From the NCBI GenBank assembly GCA_029931535.1, contig JAQPZY010001579.1:891001-955000 (forward strand): a stretch of 64,000 nt of DNA. Direction: 5' to 3'. The translations under genes were made by a program, and so were the position numbers. Every line of letters begins with the position of its first letter. Position 1 is the stretch's first letter. Below the pieces are notes generated by a model that was not told where the DNA came from, searched no databases, and worked only from the letters and a program-made list of their open reading frames with translations. The DNA comes from Margaritifera margaritifera (taxonomy: Eukaryota > Mollusca > Bivalvia > Unionida > Margaritiferidae). This document shows, piece after piece, positions 1-12,413 of this stretch.

Positions 1-919
1 TGTAAAATTTACTAGATCTTCAAATTCTACTGTAAATTTAGCTGTATAAAAATTGGTATATTTATCCACATCAAATATCTAATTTATTCCTTCTTCGTAC
101 TGCAGTTTTAACCATCTTGCTATCAGGGCTGAGACTGCTTACAGCAATTTATCGTCACTGAAAGTAATATGTGAATCTGAATCTTTTCTGAAACATTGGA
201 GTGTATGTTTTTTATGTTTGAAATTAAAACTTTTTAATTCTCTTGAATGTTATTCTTCAACACAGCTAGTCTTTATCACTTTTTTGCCATCCAAAACTTG
301 GAAGGAAAAAAGCATAATCTCTATATATCTACATTTTTGCTTGCATGTTAAACCCATGAAATGCATCACCTTGCTGAAAACTGTTGAATTCAATACAATG
401 ATGCTTTGTGCGATTACTTATGTGTAACAAATTTCGAATTTTTATTTTGTTTGCTAATTGTTTTCACTGTTTAACTGGTCTGGAGATTTTTTAATTCGTG
501 CAATAATATTCTTGAGTCTGACCGCATTAAAAAAAAAAAATTCTCATATAGCGATACAAGATGGTTATAGGCAAATATATGTCTGCACCAGAAATTATTT
601 ATTTTTACTTTTAGTATTCCCAAATAAGGGATAAGAGCATGCTAGTGTGTAAATATTATAATGCCCAGAGGTCACGCCGCTACCAGGAAAGTGGCAACTA
701 AGTCATTGAAAAAATGTAAGCTTCGCCTTCTTTTATTAGGAAAGCAAAAATGACTTCGCCCTGTGAATTTTTTAGATGTAAACTGAGTAGCAGTAGTTTA
801 TGGCTTTTGAAATGCTCCCATGACCCAGCCGAGTAGTTAGTGTTGTAGCCCCGGCAGAATGTATTGCAAGCAACCTCAGCAGGTGTTGTTATCAATTGTG
901 CCCTTCTCTGTCTCTACCC
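1..919. other. AT-rich sequence, no gene seen
   Basis: No ORF here resembles a known protein and no splice-bounded conserved exon was noticed. There is a short A run near 530-540. The only similarity noted is a weak one between about 537-580 and 1940-1975 (a phrase reading roughly ctcatata..acaagatggt), suggesting a minor dispersed repeat. Confidence 0.5.
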
Positions 920-1488
920 AATGTATTTTGGCCATATGACTTCACATGAGCACATTAGAAACCATATATTGTAATTAATTCTAACTGATAGGAGTACCTA
1001 GATTACATCATTGTAATTACAAATAGGTATAAATAGTTTTATCAACTGCCACAAGAACAAACAATTTAATTTTTCTACTACTTTTCCAAACTTCACCAAA
1101 AATCGAGTCAAAAAAATTCACATTTAAATTTGAATGAACTCCCTAAACATGTAGTTGTAAAGTTTCAGTTACTCATCCGTAAAATCAGTGACCACTGTGG
1201 TTTGAATGGATAAACACTGGTGTGAATACGCCTGTGTATGTGCTCTCATGTACAATTCATAGGGGTTGTTTCAAACTAGTTTAGAAATGTTTTTGACTGT
1301 CATGTTCTGGTGAAGTTTTAAAAACAAGAAATTTTTTTATTTCAAGTTTAAGTGGCAGTTGATTAAGTATTTTTGTTATCTCTTTGTAATTACAATACTG
1401 TAATCTATATACACCTATCAGTTAAAAATTAATTACAATGCATAGTGTCTGCTGTGCTCTTTTGAAGTCACATGGCCAAAATACATTC
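920..1488. repeat. Long imperfect foldback (inverted repeat), MITE-like
   Basis: The left arm starting atgtattttggccatatgac returns as its reverse complement near 1466-1487 (gtcacatggccaaaatacat). Matching continues inward through taattacaat, ctgatagg, gtaattacaa and caactgccac, and more weakly to about 1145 and 1260, leaving a loop of roughly 110 bp. No convincing target duplication was seen at the ends, so the superfamily is open. It could be a foldback MITE or an old pair of oppositely oriented copies. Confidence 0.7.
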
Positions 1489-1700
1489 CATAATATCCCT
1501 CCATGCAAACATATACACTTTCAAGTATAAATACACTGCATATGAATATGACACATTCATACACTTTCAAAATGTGTTTATAATATACATACAGCACAGA
1601 GAATTTTCTACTTGAAGATAAAGTATCGCTTTAAACCAATGCTAAAGCCAAATATGCATGATGACAAATACAGGATGCAGTTCAAAAAAGAGAACCAAAG

Positions 1701-1740
1701 CACACACACACACACACATTATATATATATATATATATAT
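1701..1740. repeat. (CA)n(TA)n microsatellite
   Basis: A perfect CA run of about 17 bases is followed directly by an AT run of about 22 bases. Confidence 0.95.
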
Positions 1741-2375
1741 TGCTCCCACTTCTCCCTGTTCAGCTCACACCACTCCTGATTCTGTCCAAAAGAAGAAGTC
1801 ACTTCTCCCTAAAATTCAAGTCTATCCTGACCCCTGTAAAGAACCAGTTATTTTCCATTTGTTTTAAATGTTCAGGGTTACGAGATGGTGAAAGACAAAA
1901 TATGACGGAGTCAAAACTTTTAATTATGATTTTTAATGTTCTCATATATACAAGATGGTGATACACAAAAATATGACTCATATGTTAACTGCTTTAGTTG
2001 TATGAACATATTTTCTGTAGTATACTATAAATATACATGATATGACATGAACAGACATGGTTCCAAACAGTACTCCCAACTAAATCTTCACCAATTTGGA
2101 ACAGCTGCATTGTAAACTGTGGACATTTGTTTTATAACAGAAAGGAATAACAATTATTACCCATTCAAGACAAATAAAACATGCTACCATCTTAAATCTA
2201 GTCACAAAACATCTTGGCACAATGAACTGAAGGAAAACTGTCCCCCTGTATATGCAAAGGTGATATTGCCAACTGTGGACATACATGTTTTATAAAAGAA
2301 CAAATACATTACTGCGATATACACAAAGATATATGCAGTTGAAGAGAAATAATATGTTTAATCTGCTACTTTGTT
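1741..2375. other. No gene seen
   Basis: AT-rich sequence with short chance ORFs on both strands that resemble nothing known to me. A phrase about a glass-of-phase repeat (aactgtggacat...gttttataa) occurs twice, near 2115-2135 and 2271-2293. Confidence 0.4.
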
Positions 2376-2384
2376 ATCAAAATG

Positions 2385-2576
2385 TATACTTTTATCAAAA
2401 TGATACTTTTATCAAAATGATACTTTGCTATCAAAATGATACTTTGTTATCAAAATGATACTTTTATCAAAATGATACTTTGTTATCAAAATGATACTTT
2501 TATCAAAATGATACTTTTATCAAAATGATACTTTGTTATCAAAATGATACTTTTATCAAAATGATACTTTTATCAT
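2385..2576. repeat. 16-19 bp minisatellite (atcaaaatgatactttt type)
   Basis: About eleven tandem copies alternate between a shorter unit (tttatcaaaatgatac) and a longer one with an extra ttg (tttgttatcaaaatgatac). The mix of two unit lengths points to replication slippage. Confidence 0.93.
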
Positions 2577-3283
2577 TTTTCTTTCTGCTTATATAGTTTC
2601 AGTAAACTGAGGAAAGTGATTTTTCAGTAAAGTGATTATAAATTACACCAGAATATTAATCTTGTTATATTAATCACTTTATAAAAAATATGAATGAATT
2701 TCACAAGCAGTTTTGTGGCCTTCTAAAAGTTCTTGACCACATAAAAAATGTATCATACTTTCCTAGACAATTTTTTGAAAATGATTTTCATTTATTAAGG
2801 TGACTATAAATTGCATCAGGATATTAATCTTTATATAAAGCAAAATAATTGTTAACAAAATTGTTTAATTCCTGTATTTACCCATATTTCACACAGATCC
2901 AACATAAGCAGACTGATCTGGTAGAAATGGGTGTGTGTTGTGTGCACCTTAAAAAACAACAAATACAGTATTTAAAAGAGGGCAGTGCTTCAATAAAACT
3001 TTGATCTTTTAAATTCTACACAGCAGCTGAATTGGGGTAAGAAAAAACAAAGAATAAAAAAGCTGTGCAAATTAAACAAGTCAAACCCATGAAAATGTAT
3101 TGCGAGTTGTCACTATATCCTGCATAATCCATATAACATATTTTGCCAAAACAATTTATTGCCATTGCATGTTTTTCTATTACACTTTCAAAAAAATTCC
3201 ATTCTCAAAGTCATTTTGTATTGGTTCCTGAGAAAGAAAAAACCCTAAATTGTCGCTCTTGTTGAAAGAAGTGACAAAACAAG
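2577..3283. other. No gene seen
   Basis: AT-rich intergenic or intronic sequence. The phrase around 2930-2975 (ggtgtgtgttgtgtgcacc ... aaatacagta) resembles the ends of the TA-flanked elements found elsewhere in this window, but no partner end was located. Confidence 0.4.
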
Positions 3284-4300
3284 AGTCCCTCAAAGGGACT
3301 GATGCTATACTGGCTGAAAAGAATTTCCAGGAATCCATGATAAGACAGTTTCTTCATTTTAACTGCTGAGTGCTGAAATCATCTCCAGTACTCTTGAGTG
3401 ATAACAAGATTTTCAAAGTGACTGCTGTGGCAACCACATTGGATGCAAACAGCACCATTCTCATTTAGGACCAACTAGAAATCATTAGAAAGTCTTTTTG
3501 TGGAAACCCCATTTTATTAATGACCATCCATTCTGGAGGAGTAGCAAGATTTTCAAGATGGCCATCGTGGTAGCCATATTGGGTGTAAGATTGGCACCAT
3601 TTTCATTTTGGACCAACTAGATATCATAAGAAGTTCTTTGGTGAATACTCCACATCGATATGAATTTCCATTTAGGAAAAGCAGCAATAACAAGATTTTC
3701 AAAATGGCTGCCATGGTGGATATACTGGATGTCAGGTCAGCATCTTTTTCATTTAGGACCAATTAGACATCATCAGAAGACCTTTGGTGAAAACCCCATG
3801 CTGATATGGCCATCCATTCAGGTTGAGGGTCAATAACAAGATTTTCAAGATGGTGACCATATTGGATGTCAGATCGTCACCATTTTAATTTACAACTAGA
3901 TATCATAAGAAGTATTTTTGTTCAAAGCCCCATGCAGATATGAATATATGTCTGGAGAAGTAATGATAACAATTTTCAAGATGTCCATTACAGTGTACAT
4001 ACTGGAGGTGAGAACAGCACCATTTTCATTTAGGACCAACTAGCCATCACAAAAAGTCTTTTTGCAAAAAACCCATGTCAATATGACTTTTTGTTTAGGA
4101 TAAATAGCAATATGATTTTCAACATGGCCATATTTGATGTAAAATCGGCACAGTTTTCATTTAGAACTAACTAGACATTAGAACCATTTTGCTGAAAACC
4201 CCATTTGGATATAACCATCCAACCAGGAGAAGTAGCAATAAGATTTTCAAAATGGCCACCACTCTAACCCTACTGGTAGTCAGATCGGTTATTGCAAGTG
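3284..4300. repeat. Dispersed element with ~125-140 bp tandem units (family A, copy 1)
   Basis: It begins with a small hairpin-like head (agtccctcaaagggact) followed by gaatttccaggaat, the same head found at 35504. Diverged units then repeat: aacaagattttca, agatggc..gccat..tggtggccatattggatgtcag, catttaggaccaactaga, agtctttt.gtgaaaaccccat, atatga.catccattcagg. Six or seven units are visible. It is non-coding; short ORFs appear only because units lack stops in one frame. Confidence 0.8.
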
Positions 4301-4309
4301 GTTATATTT

Positions 4310-5230
4310 TTGAAGCCTTGAAGGGCTTCAACAAGAAGTCAATGTAAGTGTTCTGAAGCCTGAATCTTAATTATGCTCCCACAGCTCAGCAGGGGAGTCC
4401 ATCTGATAAGAAGAGTACCATGAACAGCACATTATATACCTGCCCTATGTTTAGTAGTCCTCCGTGTAGTCACTAGGTGTGGTTTACTCTGAGGATTATT
4501 AACCAATGGGTCTCAATGACCCAGATCTTTGTTCAAGTTATGTGGTCTTGAACTAAAGTTACTGTGCAGAAACCATTATTTTCTCATTAGACGTACCATG
4601 ACAATGACCTACAACCTCCAGACCCAAGAATCCACAGGTTCCTTTAAGTGCAAGCCATCCAAAAAATTTGGTCAAGGAACTTGCTCTAGAAGAAAAGTTA
4701 TTCTGTAAAACCCATTTTTCCTGAAGCCACAATGACCTTCACAGCAAGCCCTCCACAAACTTTTGTCAGGGTTCATGGTCTAGAACTAAAGTTATTATGC
4801 AAAACCTATTTTACTTCTTTCAGTCAGTGACCTTGACATTTTACCTCAAAATCAATTGGCTTCTTCCTTGCAGCAAGTACAAGCCATCCACAAAGCTCAG
4901 TCCAAAACTGTGATGTTGAACTGAAGTTATTGTGCAGAAACCGTTTTTCATCTTTCAGTCAGTGACTTTGACCTTCTGACCCCAAAGTCATTTGGGTTTT
5001 TCCTTATTGGAAGTGCGAGCCAATCACAAAGTTTGGTAACTGCAGATGGTAGAGAACTCAAATTATTGTTCGGAAACCATTTTTCTTCTTTGTTACAGTG
5101 ACCTTAACATTTGACCTTTCGATAGGCTTCTTCCATACCTCAAGTGCAAGCTATCTACAAAGTTTTGTGGAATATGTGCAGTACAACTGTAGTTATCATG
5201 TGGAACAGGAAAAGTGAACAGAGAGAGTTA
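4310..5230. repeat. ~130-bp tandem repeat family (gtgaccttgac / aagttattgtgcagaaacc)
   Basis: Four to five diverged units share gaactaaagttattgtgcagaaacc, catttttcttctttcagtca, gtgaccttgaca.ttgacctcaaa and aagtgcaagccatccacaaag. Units of this kind are, as I remember, common in marine mollusc introns and intergenic DNA. No coding signal. Confidence 0.75.
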
Positions 5231-5330
5231 CAACATCATACTCTTTGCCAAAACAGGGACATATTAAAAGGAACCCCTATCCAGAAATTTGGATGTAAAA
5301 TCTGGGACTAACAGCAAGTAATGTTCCAAC

Positions 5331-5342
5331 AGAAGCCCACAC
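5331..5342. repeat. Left target-site duplication of the LINE
   Basis: The 12 bases agaagcccacac here are repeated exactly at 10966-10977, just after the poly(A) tail of the LINE. This is the pattern left by target-primed reverse transcription. The first A is ambiguous with the poly(A) tail. Confidence 0.85.
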
Positions 5343-6147
5343 AAGCTCACAGTCAGGGGATTCGATTGTTGATAATGAAGAGGTGAGTAGTGTTGCCTTA
5401 ATTCAGAGGGATCTACTCGAAATAAAAACTGGTATCAAATTATTAGTGACCAGAGAGGAATTAGGTGGATTAGTATCTGACATAGTATCCCAGCTGTTTG
5501 AGAAACTGAAAGTCGAACTGATGAAGGAAGTGGACAGACATATTGTTAACAAAACAAAAGAGTTTGAGGAAAAAATTGAATCAATGAACTTTGAAAATAA
5601 CCAGTTAAGAGAAGAATTAGATGACTTGAGGAAAGAAAGTGAAAAGCAAAAAGAAGAAATAAAAAATAATAAAGATGGCTCCAAGGAAGCCATGAAGATT
5701 GCAAACCACAATGAGCAATACTCACGAAAAAATAACATAAAAATTTTCAACTTGCCTGAATCACAAAACGAAAATGTCAGAGCAAAGTTTGCAGAGATGT
5801 TGAAGAATGTCACAAGTCATGACGCAGATGAGAGGGATATTCTCGCAATACATCGGATCCCTGGGAAAGATGGTGCCCCGAAACCATTAATTGTGAAATT
5901 TTGGAATGCAGAATCCAAAGTCAACATCGCCAAGAAAAAAAGGGATTTCAAGAGCAAATTTAATGTAAGAATAGTGGAAGATGTCACTCGACAAAATATG
6001 GGTCTCATAAATAGATTAACTGCCCATCCAAAAATTGAATCTGCCTGGTACTTCAATTGCAGTGTGTATGCAAAAACAAAAGCGGGTAAGAGGTACAAAT
6101 TTGACCTTTTTGACGACATCAATGAAACACTCAATCGCAACCCATAA
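5343..6147 (+). CDS. LINE ORF1 protein, N-terminally truncated (coiled coil plus RRM-like RNA-binding protein)
   Basis: L1-family ORF1p is a trimeric nucleic-acid chaperone that coats the element RNA. Counting from the GTG at 5383 (254 codons), residues about 35-110 form a charged heptad-rich coiled coil, 115-200 look like the RRM-type domain (RKNNIKIFNLPES at 115-127, LIVKFWNAE later), and about 200-254 match the C-terminal domain. The GTG at 5383 is not a credible eukaryotic start. The frame stays open upstream to 5299 but contains no ATG, and the target duplication ends at 5342, so the true start was lost when the copy inserted. The first in-frame ATG is about 46 codons after 5383, inside the coiled coil. 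This copy therefore probably makes no full-length ORF1p. Confidence 0.85.
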
Positions 6148-6931
6148 TCGATATAATTTTTCCATATTGATTCTGGACACACTTGGAGGTATAGAACTTT
6201 GTACCAAAATGGATGTGTATAGTTTTAAGTTCAGCTATGTATATGTTTAAGTTAGAAAAGTGACTTTCATAGATGGACAAAGCCTGTAATTGGTAAGAAT
6301 GTTTGTATAATCTTGCAGCTAAATTTTGAAATAGGCATACAATTGTATTTCAATCTTGAAAAGATTGAGGGTATAATTTTCATGTTGGTCATTTTTTTTT
6401 TTTTCTCTAAATTTTTGGTGTTAGATTCATAGGCACAGAGTTGCCAAGGTCATTTAGTATGTTTACATGATGATGTATTATATTCTTCAATCATTCCTTA
6501 AAGTTCGGTCACTAGATTTATTTTTAATTTGTAAAGAAAAACAGTGATCACTAAACATTATAATTATATTTTTTTTTTTTTTTTTTTTATATATTTGTCT
6601 TATACAAATTTATATATATATATATAGAAAGAACCAACAAATATAGAACTCAAATGTAATGGCTTCAAATCTTTTGGTAAAGGGAGAAAAATCGATGAAC
6701 AAAAAGTGTTATTTTTCAGTCACACTGTATTGATATTTACATTTACTAATTATATACCAACACTCCAGCGTAGAACAGAGTTCATGTATCTCTATATTGG
6801 GCAACATCATATATGTACCCAGTGGTGCATGACATTGTACTACACTTATCAGTTTTTTAAGCATTCTGTGGTTGTGTGTGTGAGAGTCTATCCCAAGGTG
6901 TATGTGAGCGCTTTTCATGATACATTTAACA
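6148..6931 (+). other. LINE inter-ORF spacer
   Basis: 784 bases between ORF1 stop and ORF2 start, AT-rich with T tracts at about 6394-6405 and 6570-6588 and a short TA run near 6610. No conserved coding sequence. The long spacer means ORF2 is not made by simple stop-start coupling as in elements with overlapping ORFs. Confidence 0.7.
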
Positions 6932-9900
6932 ATGGATACCCAGATTAAAATTTTGTCAATGAACGTTAGGGGTCTACACAGTTCCAATCTCAAAAGAAGA
7001 GATATTTTCTGCTGGGTCAAACAAAAGAATGCATCTATTATATGTTTACAGGAGACACATAGTACAGTTGAGACTGAGAAGTATTGGGAATCTGAATGGG
7101 GATATAAGTGTGTTTTTAGTCATAAATCTAGCAGTAGTGATGGTGTTGCTATCCTGTTTAGAAATAATTTTGAATTTCTTATTCACAGAAACAGATGTGA
7201 TAGTCAGGGCAGATACATTCTCTTAGATTTATCAGTTAATGGACAGAGATTTACATTAGTGAATCTATATGGTCATAATGATGATAATGCTGAGTTTTTC
7301 AGAAATTTGAAAGAGGATATTATAATTTTTGACAATTCCTCTGTTATTATTTGTGGTGACTGGAATGTTGTTCAGGACATGGAGCTTGACTCTTATAATA
7401 TCTTGCATGATAAACACTCCATGGCCCGAGCAGCAGTTCAGGACATCAAGAATCAACTTGATTTACTGGATCCATGGAGAACAGTCAGTCCTGACAGTAG
7501 AGTATTTACTTGGCATCAGGCAAACCCTGTGAAACAGAGTAGACTGGACTATTTTTTAATCTCTGAGGACATGTTTTCAAATTGTATGGACGCCTCTATT
7601 ATTCCTGGCTATAAAACAGATCATTCAGCAATAACACTAAAATTGTCTATATCTGCATCATCGAGAGGTCCTGGGTACTGGAAATTCAATTCAAAGCTAT
7701 TAAAGCAAAATGAATATATTCAGTTGGTAAAAAAATGTATAACCAACACAGTAGAAGAATACTATTGTGAAGGTGATAAGGAAAACCCACTACAGGTGAA
7801 ACTAACTTGTAATAATCAATTGTTTCATGAAATCCTTAAAATGATAATAAGATCAGAATCAATTATGTATTCACAAGCTAAGGCAAAACAGGAGAAGCAA
7901 CATTTCAGGAAAATTGAAGCTGAAATACATACCTTACATGCTTTAGTGAATCAAAATAATAACCCCGCTACGATGATAGAATTGAACAAAAAACAAGCGG
8001 ATTTAGAAGAAATGAGGAAAAAAGAGGTGGAAGGTGTAATGTTAAGATCAAAGGCAAGATGGTATGAGTCTGGTGAAAAAAACTCAAAATATTTTCTTAA
8101 TCTCGAAAAGAGGAATTACACAAACAAAACAATAAAAGAATTAATTACTGAAGATGGAACAAGGGTAACAGATCCAAAAGAAATATTAAATCAACAGAAA
8201 GACTTTTATGAAAAATTATACCAAAGCAAAAACAAATATAACTTCCAAACGCTCAACCACTTTTTTAACCATGATAAAAAACTCTCAGATCTTGAAAGAA
8301 GCTCATGTGAAGGTAGGTTAACGTTTGAGGAATGTGGTTTAGCACTAAAAAATATGAAAAATGAAACTAGCCCTGGTTCCGATGGATTTACTGTAGAATT
8401 CTACAAATTCTTTTGGAAAGACCTAGGCGGCTTTCTCTTTAGGTCTCTAAATACTGGATACGATATGCAACATTTTTCAGAATTTCAGTCTCAGGGAATC
8501 ATTACCTGCATTCCTAAAGAAGATAAAGACAGGAAATTTCTAAAAAATTGGAGACCAATCTCACTACTTAATGTAGATTACAAGATTGCCTCGGCATCAA
8601 TTGCTAATAGGTTCAAAAAAGTGCTCCCGTTTATCATTAGTGACACCCAAAAGGGTTTTATGAAAGGGAGATTCATTGGTGAAAATACAAGACTTTTGTA
8701 TGACCTGATGCAATACCTTGAGGAAAAAAATGAATTTGGTCTTCTCCTATTGATAGACTTTGAAAAGGCTTTTGACTCTGTCGAATGGGACTTTCTGGAA
8801 ACTGCTCTGAAGTCTTTTAACTTTGGAGAATCAATTTGTCAATGGTTCAGATTATTTTGCAATAAATCAAAAAGTTGTCTCATTAATAATGGACATTTAT
8901 CCCCATTTTTTAATTTGGAGAGAGGTTGTTGCCAGGGAGACCCTTTATCACCCTACTTATTTATAATAGGAATTGAACTTCTTGCAATAGAACTAAAGAA
9001 GAACACAGATATTACAGGCATTTTCTATAATGAAATGGAGTTCAAATTAGGGCAGTACGCTGATGATGCTTTTCTATTAGATGGTTCTCATTTGTCCTTG
9101 AATACAACCTTGCAGATTTTAAATGACTTTGCCTTGGTGTCAGGTCTGTACTGCAATGTTTTGAAATCAAAAGCTATTTGGATTGGAAATAAAAAATATT
9201 CTAATGACAAAATATGTCCAGAAATTAATATTAACTGGTCAATGTCCAATTTTAGATTACTGGGAGTATATTTCTCTTTGAACTTGGAGGACATGGTAGA
9301 GCTTAATTATTCGACGAAGTTAAAGGAAGTAAAGAAACTGCTTGGCTGGTGGAGCAGAAGAAATTTATCCCTTATTGGAAAAATTACTTTGATAAAGTCC
9401 TTGATTTTGCCTAAATTCATTCATCTTTTTGCAGCTTTGCCAAATCCTCCACCCCATATAGAAAAGGAACTGAATACATTATTTTTCCACTTTATTTGGG
9501 GCGGTAAAACTGAGAGGGTTAAAAGAGACACTCTTATAGCTTCTTTTAAGGAAGGGGGATTAAATATGATTCACTTGCATTCATTTGTGTGTTATATAAA
9601 ACTTTCCTGGATTAGGCGTCTCTTACTAAACGAAGATGGCTTATGGCAAAAACTGGTTTCTGAACAAATATTTGGAAAATTTGGAGGTACGTTGTTATTT
9701 ACATTAGGAAAAACTAAATTAAAAGTAATTTCTAAATCAATTAAAAATATTTTTTGGCGTGATGTTATTTATGCTTTATCACAATGGAAAAATGAACCAT
9801 CTACTGTCCATGAATACTTGTCTCAAGATATTCTTAATTTAGTGACTGTAGATAATTTTAAATCATACACAAGGTGGAGAACAAACAGTGTTGTACTTAT

Positions 9901-10701
9901 TCAACATCTTTTTGATGCACAAGGATCTCTATTAAGTTTTGATGAAATAAAACAAAAAACAAAAACAAATAATTTCATACAGTACTTTGCTCTTATTTCA
10001 AAGATCTCGGTGCTGTGGAAAAAGAAAATTAAAAGGTTTTTTGAAAGTGGAAATAGTTTTCATGTAGTTTTGGACAAAACATCACTCCTTAGGGTAAGAG
10101 CAAAGAATAAATTGATCTATAAAGACCTGATAAGAACCAAGATACAAAAGTCAAATGGTAAACATGAAACTTGGTCCAGGCAGCTAGAGTGTGCAATTGG
10201 TGCAAATGAATGGACCAACTCTTTTGTTTTGGCTAAACTTTGTACAAAAGACACAAAACTGATTAGCTTTAATTTTAGATTTCTCCATAGAAACATTGCC
10301 ACAAACCAGTTTCTAAAAAAGATTAATTTAAGTGATAATGATAAATGTACCTTTTGTAATGAGGGAATAGAACAAATTGAGCACTTATTTTATGACTGTT
10401 CAGTTACTGAACACTTTTGGAAACTGTTGGTGGAATGGATCCAAACTTATGACCCAAATTTTAGAATTACACGAAAAGACGTCTTTATAGGAAATAACAA
10501 CTTTGATGATCTTATTAACTTCCTAATTTTGCTTGCAAAATATGTGATATACAGATCACGTTGTGCATCAAAAATTCCAAATCTATCATATTGTAAAAAT
10601 TGTGTTTTATCATACAAAACACTGGAAAAATATGTCGCCAAAGTGAATAACAGAAGTGACGAGTTTAAGAAAAAGTGGATCCTATTATCAACTTTTGGTA
10701 C

Positions 10702-10705
<4 letters not shown>
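6932..10705 (+). CDS. LINE ORF2: AP endonuclease - reverse transcriptase polyprotein
   Basis: ORF2p nicks the target and primes reverse transcription of its own RNA there. An ATG also exists at 6917, but the one at 6932 gives the usual start just before the first endonuclease motif. Numbering from 6917 (1262 codons): endonuclease about 10-245 with N16, E46 (LQETH), GDWN at 147-150, SRLDY and TDHSAI. Reverse transcriptase about 470-770 with SPGSDGF, NWRPISLLN, the catalytic D614 in IDFEKAFDS, GDPLSPYLF and YADD at 714-717. The C-terminal cysteine motif is C1144-x2-C1147-x8-H1156-x4-C1161. All key residues are present and the frame is uninterrupted, so this ORF could be active if expressed. Length is normal for L1/Tx1 ORF2. 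Confidence 0.96.
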
Positions 10706-10738
<33 letters not shown>

Positions 10739-10965
10739 GCAATTTAAAAGATCTTGGGGTTTGTATGCGAGTATGACTTTGTGTACAATAATTGTGAATG
10801 TAAGTGTCTGTGTGTGCATGTGTGTGTGTGTTGTGTAGGGAACACATGTAAAAGATAAGGACGCAAAATAATTTAAGATAATGCCCCATACACCAGGTCA
10901 GGTGGTGATGTAGGGGAATATGTAAAATCCTAACACCTTGTTTTCAATAAAAAAAAAAAAAAAAA
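10706..10965 (+). other. LINE 3'UTR and poly(A) tail
   Basis: Starts with a run of about 28 T just after the stop codon, continues with a GT-rich stretch (10800-10830) and ends in caat followed by 18 A (10949-10966). The poly(T) right after ORF2 is unusual and may have grown by slippage. Confidence 0.8.
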
Positions 10966-10977
10966 AGAAGCCCACAC
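10966..10977. repeat. Right target-site duplication of the LINE
   Basis: Exact copy of the 12 bases at 5331-5342 directly after the A tail. Confidence 0.85.
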
Positions 10978-12228
10978 TCTCTAACATCCTTTTTTTGAAA
11001 CACTCAGATGGCATGTCATGAAATTTTGTCCCTATTTTTCATGGATACAAGAATAAATTCACATGAATGAGAAATAATCCTTAATAACCATTGTGTCCAT
11101 CCCAGATATCTTTTCCACCTTCCAAGAGCTGGATCTGGAGGCAAAGTTGTGATTATCAGGTCCCCCCTTCTCCCCCTTTTTCCACTCTAAATATAATGCC
11201 AACAGAGAGATTCTATCATCTAGAGATGGCATAACAAAAAATATTAGTAACATTTTCTGTGCCTAAATTTGATGTTTGGACAAAGGACGGATTCTAAAAT
11301 TAAAACAAAACAAGTACATTTTCTCAATATTCTACAACTATTGCCATCACACACTCATCCATGACACACATCTGTGCATACATATATGGTCAGACATAAA
11401 AATGATTATGTGCAATGTTGTGTATGTATATATGTATGCATGTATGTGTGTATGTATGTATGTATGTATGTATGTATGTATGTATGTATGTATGTATGTA
11501 TGTATGGATGGATGGATGGATGTATGCGAGCATGCATAGCAGTTATTTTTGTTCCCGTTTTCTTTTCATGTATTATGATGAAGCAGTATAAAGGTTATTG
11601 AGAAATGTTTCAGTTTCATCACACATTTAGACATCAAACCTTGTTCCTTTGTACATGATTTGCAACAGTGACATTTCCTGTTTCTACCTAAAATCTCACT
11701 GATACTAATAAGCAGCAAAAAATATTACCATATTTAAAAAGTAATATATCAGTATTGATAATATACTGGTAATTGTCATGGTGAATACAATGATGGCAAC
11801 AATTACCGCGAACATCACCACCACAATCATCACCCACTCATTGGTACATGAAAATAAATTTCATGTGTCATCACCATCATCATCACTGTTATCATCCTTC
11901 CTCTGCTACTCTCCTGGCACATGAGGAGATTTTCAGTCAAAACCTAATTGGCCAAAATTTGGCATAATAAGTGTTTACTTTTCTCCATAATTTGGGACAG
12001 TGAACAGAATGTTCAGTATTAGTGAGGTATGAAGGATGGTGAAATTAATTATAAAAGAACATATTGTATGAAAAATCTTATTCTGTATTTGCTTTGCATT
12101 CAACAGGGAAAATAAATTATACACATATAGGCATATAAATGTCAATTACAAAATATAAATCTTGGTTTACAGAAAAGAATACCACCCTTGAATAATTCAT
12201 CAATGTATGATCTTTTTTGGCATGTATA

Positions 12229-12229
<1 letters not shown>
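10978..12229. other. No gene seen; contains (GTAT)n/(GGAT)n microsatellite
   Basis: The tetranucleotide array runs about 11420-11524: GTAT repeats passing into GGAT repeats, which explains the Cys-Met-Tyr-Val-rich ORFs there. A cat/cac-rich stretch lies at about 11815-11900. Otherwise AT-rich without recognisable coding sequence. Confidence 0.7.

Positions 12230-12285
<56 letters not shown>
12230..12285. repeat. (TC)n(AC)n microsatellite
   Basis: CT run of about 35 bases followed by an AC run of about 18 bases. Confidence 0.95.
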
Positions 12286-12286
<1 letters not shown>

Positions 12287-12413
12287 CTCCAAACATAAAT
12301 AATAAATACCATCTATTCAAACCAGTACAGACTGATTAGCCATATCAAGTCCCTTTTAGTCCCTGTGGTACATAACATGTACTAAACTTTCTCCATTGGC
12401 CTCTCCAACAGCC

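Larger units (their letters stand above)
5343..10965 (+). mobile_element. Tx1/L1-type LINE retrotransposon, 5'-truncated, otherwise nearly intact
   Basis: A 5.6-kb element with ORF1 (L1-type RNA-binding protein), a 784-base spacer, ORF2 (endonuclease plus reverse transcriptase), a 3'UTR with GT repeats and an 18-base A tail overlapping an AATAAA-like signal at about 10946. It is bounded by the 12-bp duplication at 5331-5342 and 10966-10977. The left junction falls inside ORF1 with no in-frame ATG before it, so the copy lost its 5'UTR and the start of ORF1 on insertion. Both remaining ORFs are open, which suggests a young insertion. Clade: L1 superfamily, Tx1-like, from the ORF1/ORF2 layout and the AP endonuclease; a phylogeny would be needed to fix the clade. 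Confidence 0.9.

Noticed and set aside
5383..6147. GTG at 5383 as the ORF1 start
   Set aside because: GTG is not a normal eukaryotic start; the frame is open upstream without ATG, and the target duplication shows the copy is 5'-truncated.
5403..6182. Minus-strand ORFs opposite LINE ORF1
   Set aside because: Shadows of ORF1: Ser/Phe-rich translations of the complement.
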